Origin: Mactra quadrangularis
Lineage: Eukaryota; Mollusca; Bivalvia; Venerida; Mactridae
Direction: 5' to 3'
DNA length: 64,000 nucleotides
Assembly (NCBI GenBank): GCA_025267735.1
Contig: CM046294.1
Span: 43,809,570 to 43,873,569 of the forward strand
Within the stretch, counting starts at the first letter, position 1. Each line of letters starts with the position of its first letter. The notes beneath the pieces were generated by a model that saw nothing but the letters and a program-made list of their open reading frames with translations, did no database searches and was not told the origin of the DNA. Of the stretch, positions 63,834-64,000 are shown piece after piece. A program made the translations under genes and the position numbers.

Positions 63834-64000
63834 TAATTAGATATGTAAACCAGGAACAAGTTTTTTGAAGCAAGTTAGGTTTTAAGCTGTCAATTTACAT
63901 ACTAGAGTAATCAAAGCGCTGGAGGCACTGAATTTATTCGGGTTTGAGAAGTGGAATTAGATTTCCGGCTCCAACAAAACATTCGTTCACAAAGAATAGT

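Overview
This is an animal nuclear genome window. It is AT-rich, every gene but one is split by GT-AG introns, and introns and intergenic DNA are full of tRNA-derived SINEs and small inverted-repeat elements (MITEs). The protein set and the repeat style (tRNA-headed SINEs with a shared core, 'GTCCGTCCGTC...' elements, fold-back elements) suggest a mollusc. That placement is an inference; I cannot name a species.

Layout. (1) 1-7827, + strand: the last six coding exons of a perlecan-type basement-membrane proteoglycan (HSPG2), ending LG2-EGF-EGF-LG3, with a TTGCTAGGCA minisatellite in two introns, then a long 3' UTR holding a palindrome-rich tandem repeat. (2) 8.4-16.3 kb: intergenic DNA with repeats. 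(3) 16351-17683, - strand: a two-exon orphan gene (109 aa). (4) 17.7-25.7 kb: repeat-rich intergenic DNA. (5) 25767-33258, + strand: an eight-exon gene for a secreted protein with a proline-rich N-terminus, three repeats of a six-cysteine module and a probable GPI-anchor signal. (6) 36676-41478, - strand: SRPRB, head-to-head with (7) TK2, + strand, 42336-48335. (8) 51672-53814, - strand: CMC2, whose stop codon lies 23 nt before the ATG of an intronless METTL1. (9) 54857-60182, + strand: PSMB6, head-to-head with CMC2, with a 1,023-bp fold-back element in intron 1. (10) 61.9-63.0 kb, - strand: a decayed 3' end of a LINE. (11) A Harbinger-like MITE near the right edge.

From 36 kb to 60 kb the window is a compact housekeeping cluster: ER targeting (SRPRB), mitochondrial dNTP salvage (TK2), cytochrome oxidase assembly (CMC2), tRNA m7G methylation (METTL1) and proteasomal proteolysis (PSMB6). 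Two divergent promoters and one very tight tandem pair organise it. These genes share no pathway; they share regulatory space.

The best leads are the CMC2/METTL1 overlap, the fold-back element with 8-bp target duplications and mirror-image open frames, a 697-bp long-TIR element with 9-bp target duplications, the triplicated six-cysteine protein with intron phases conserved in each repeat, and the remnant of a duplicated EGF exon beside a minisatellite. Exon boundaries were set by hand from splice signals, reading frame and recalled family sequence; no alignment or search was run.
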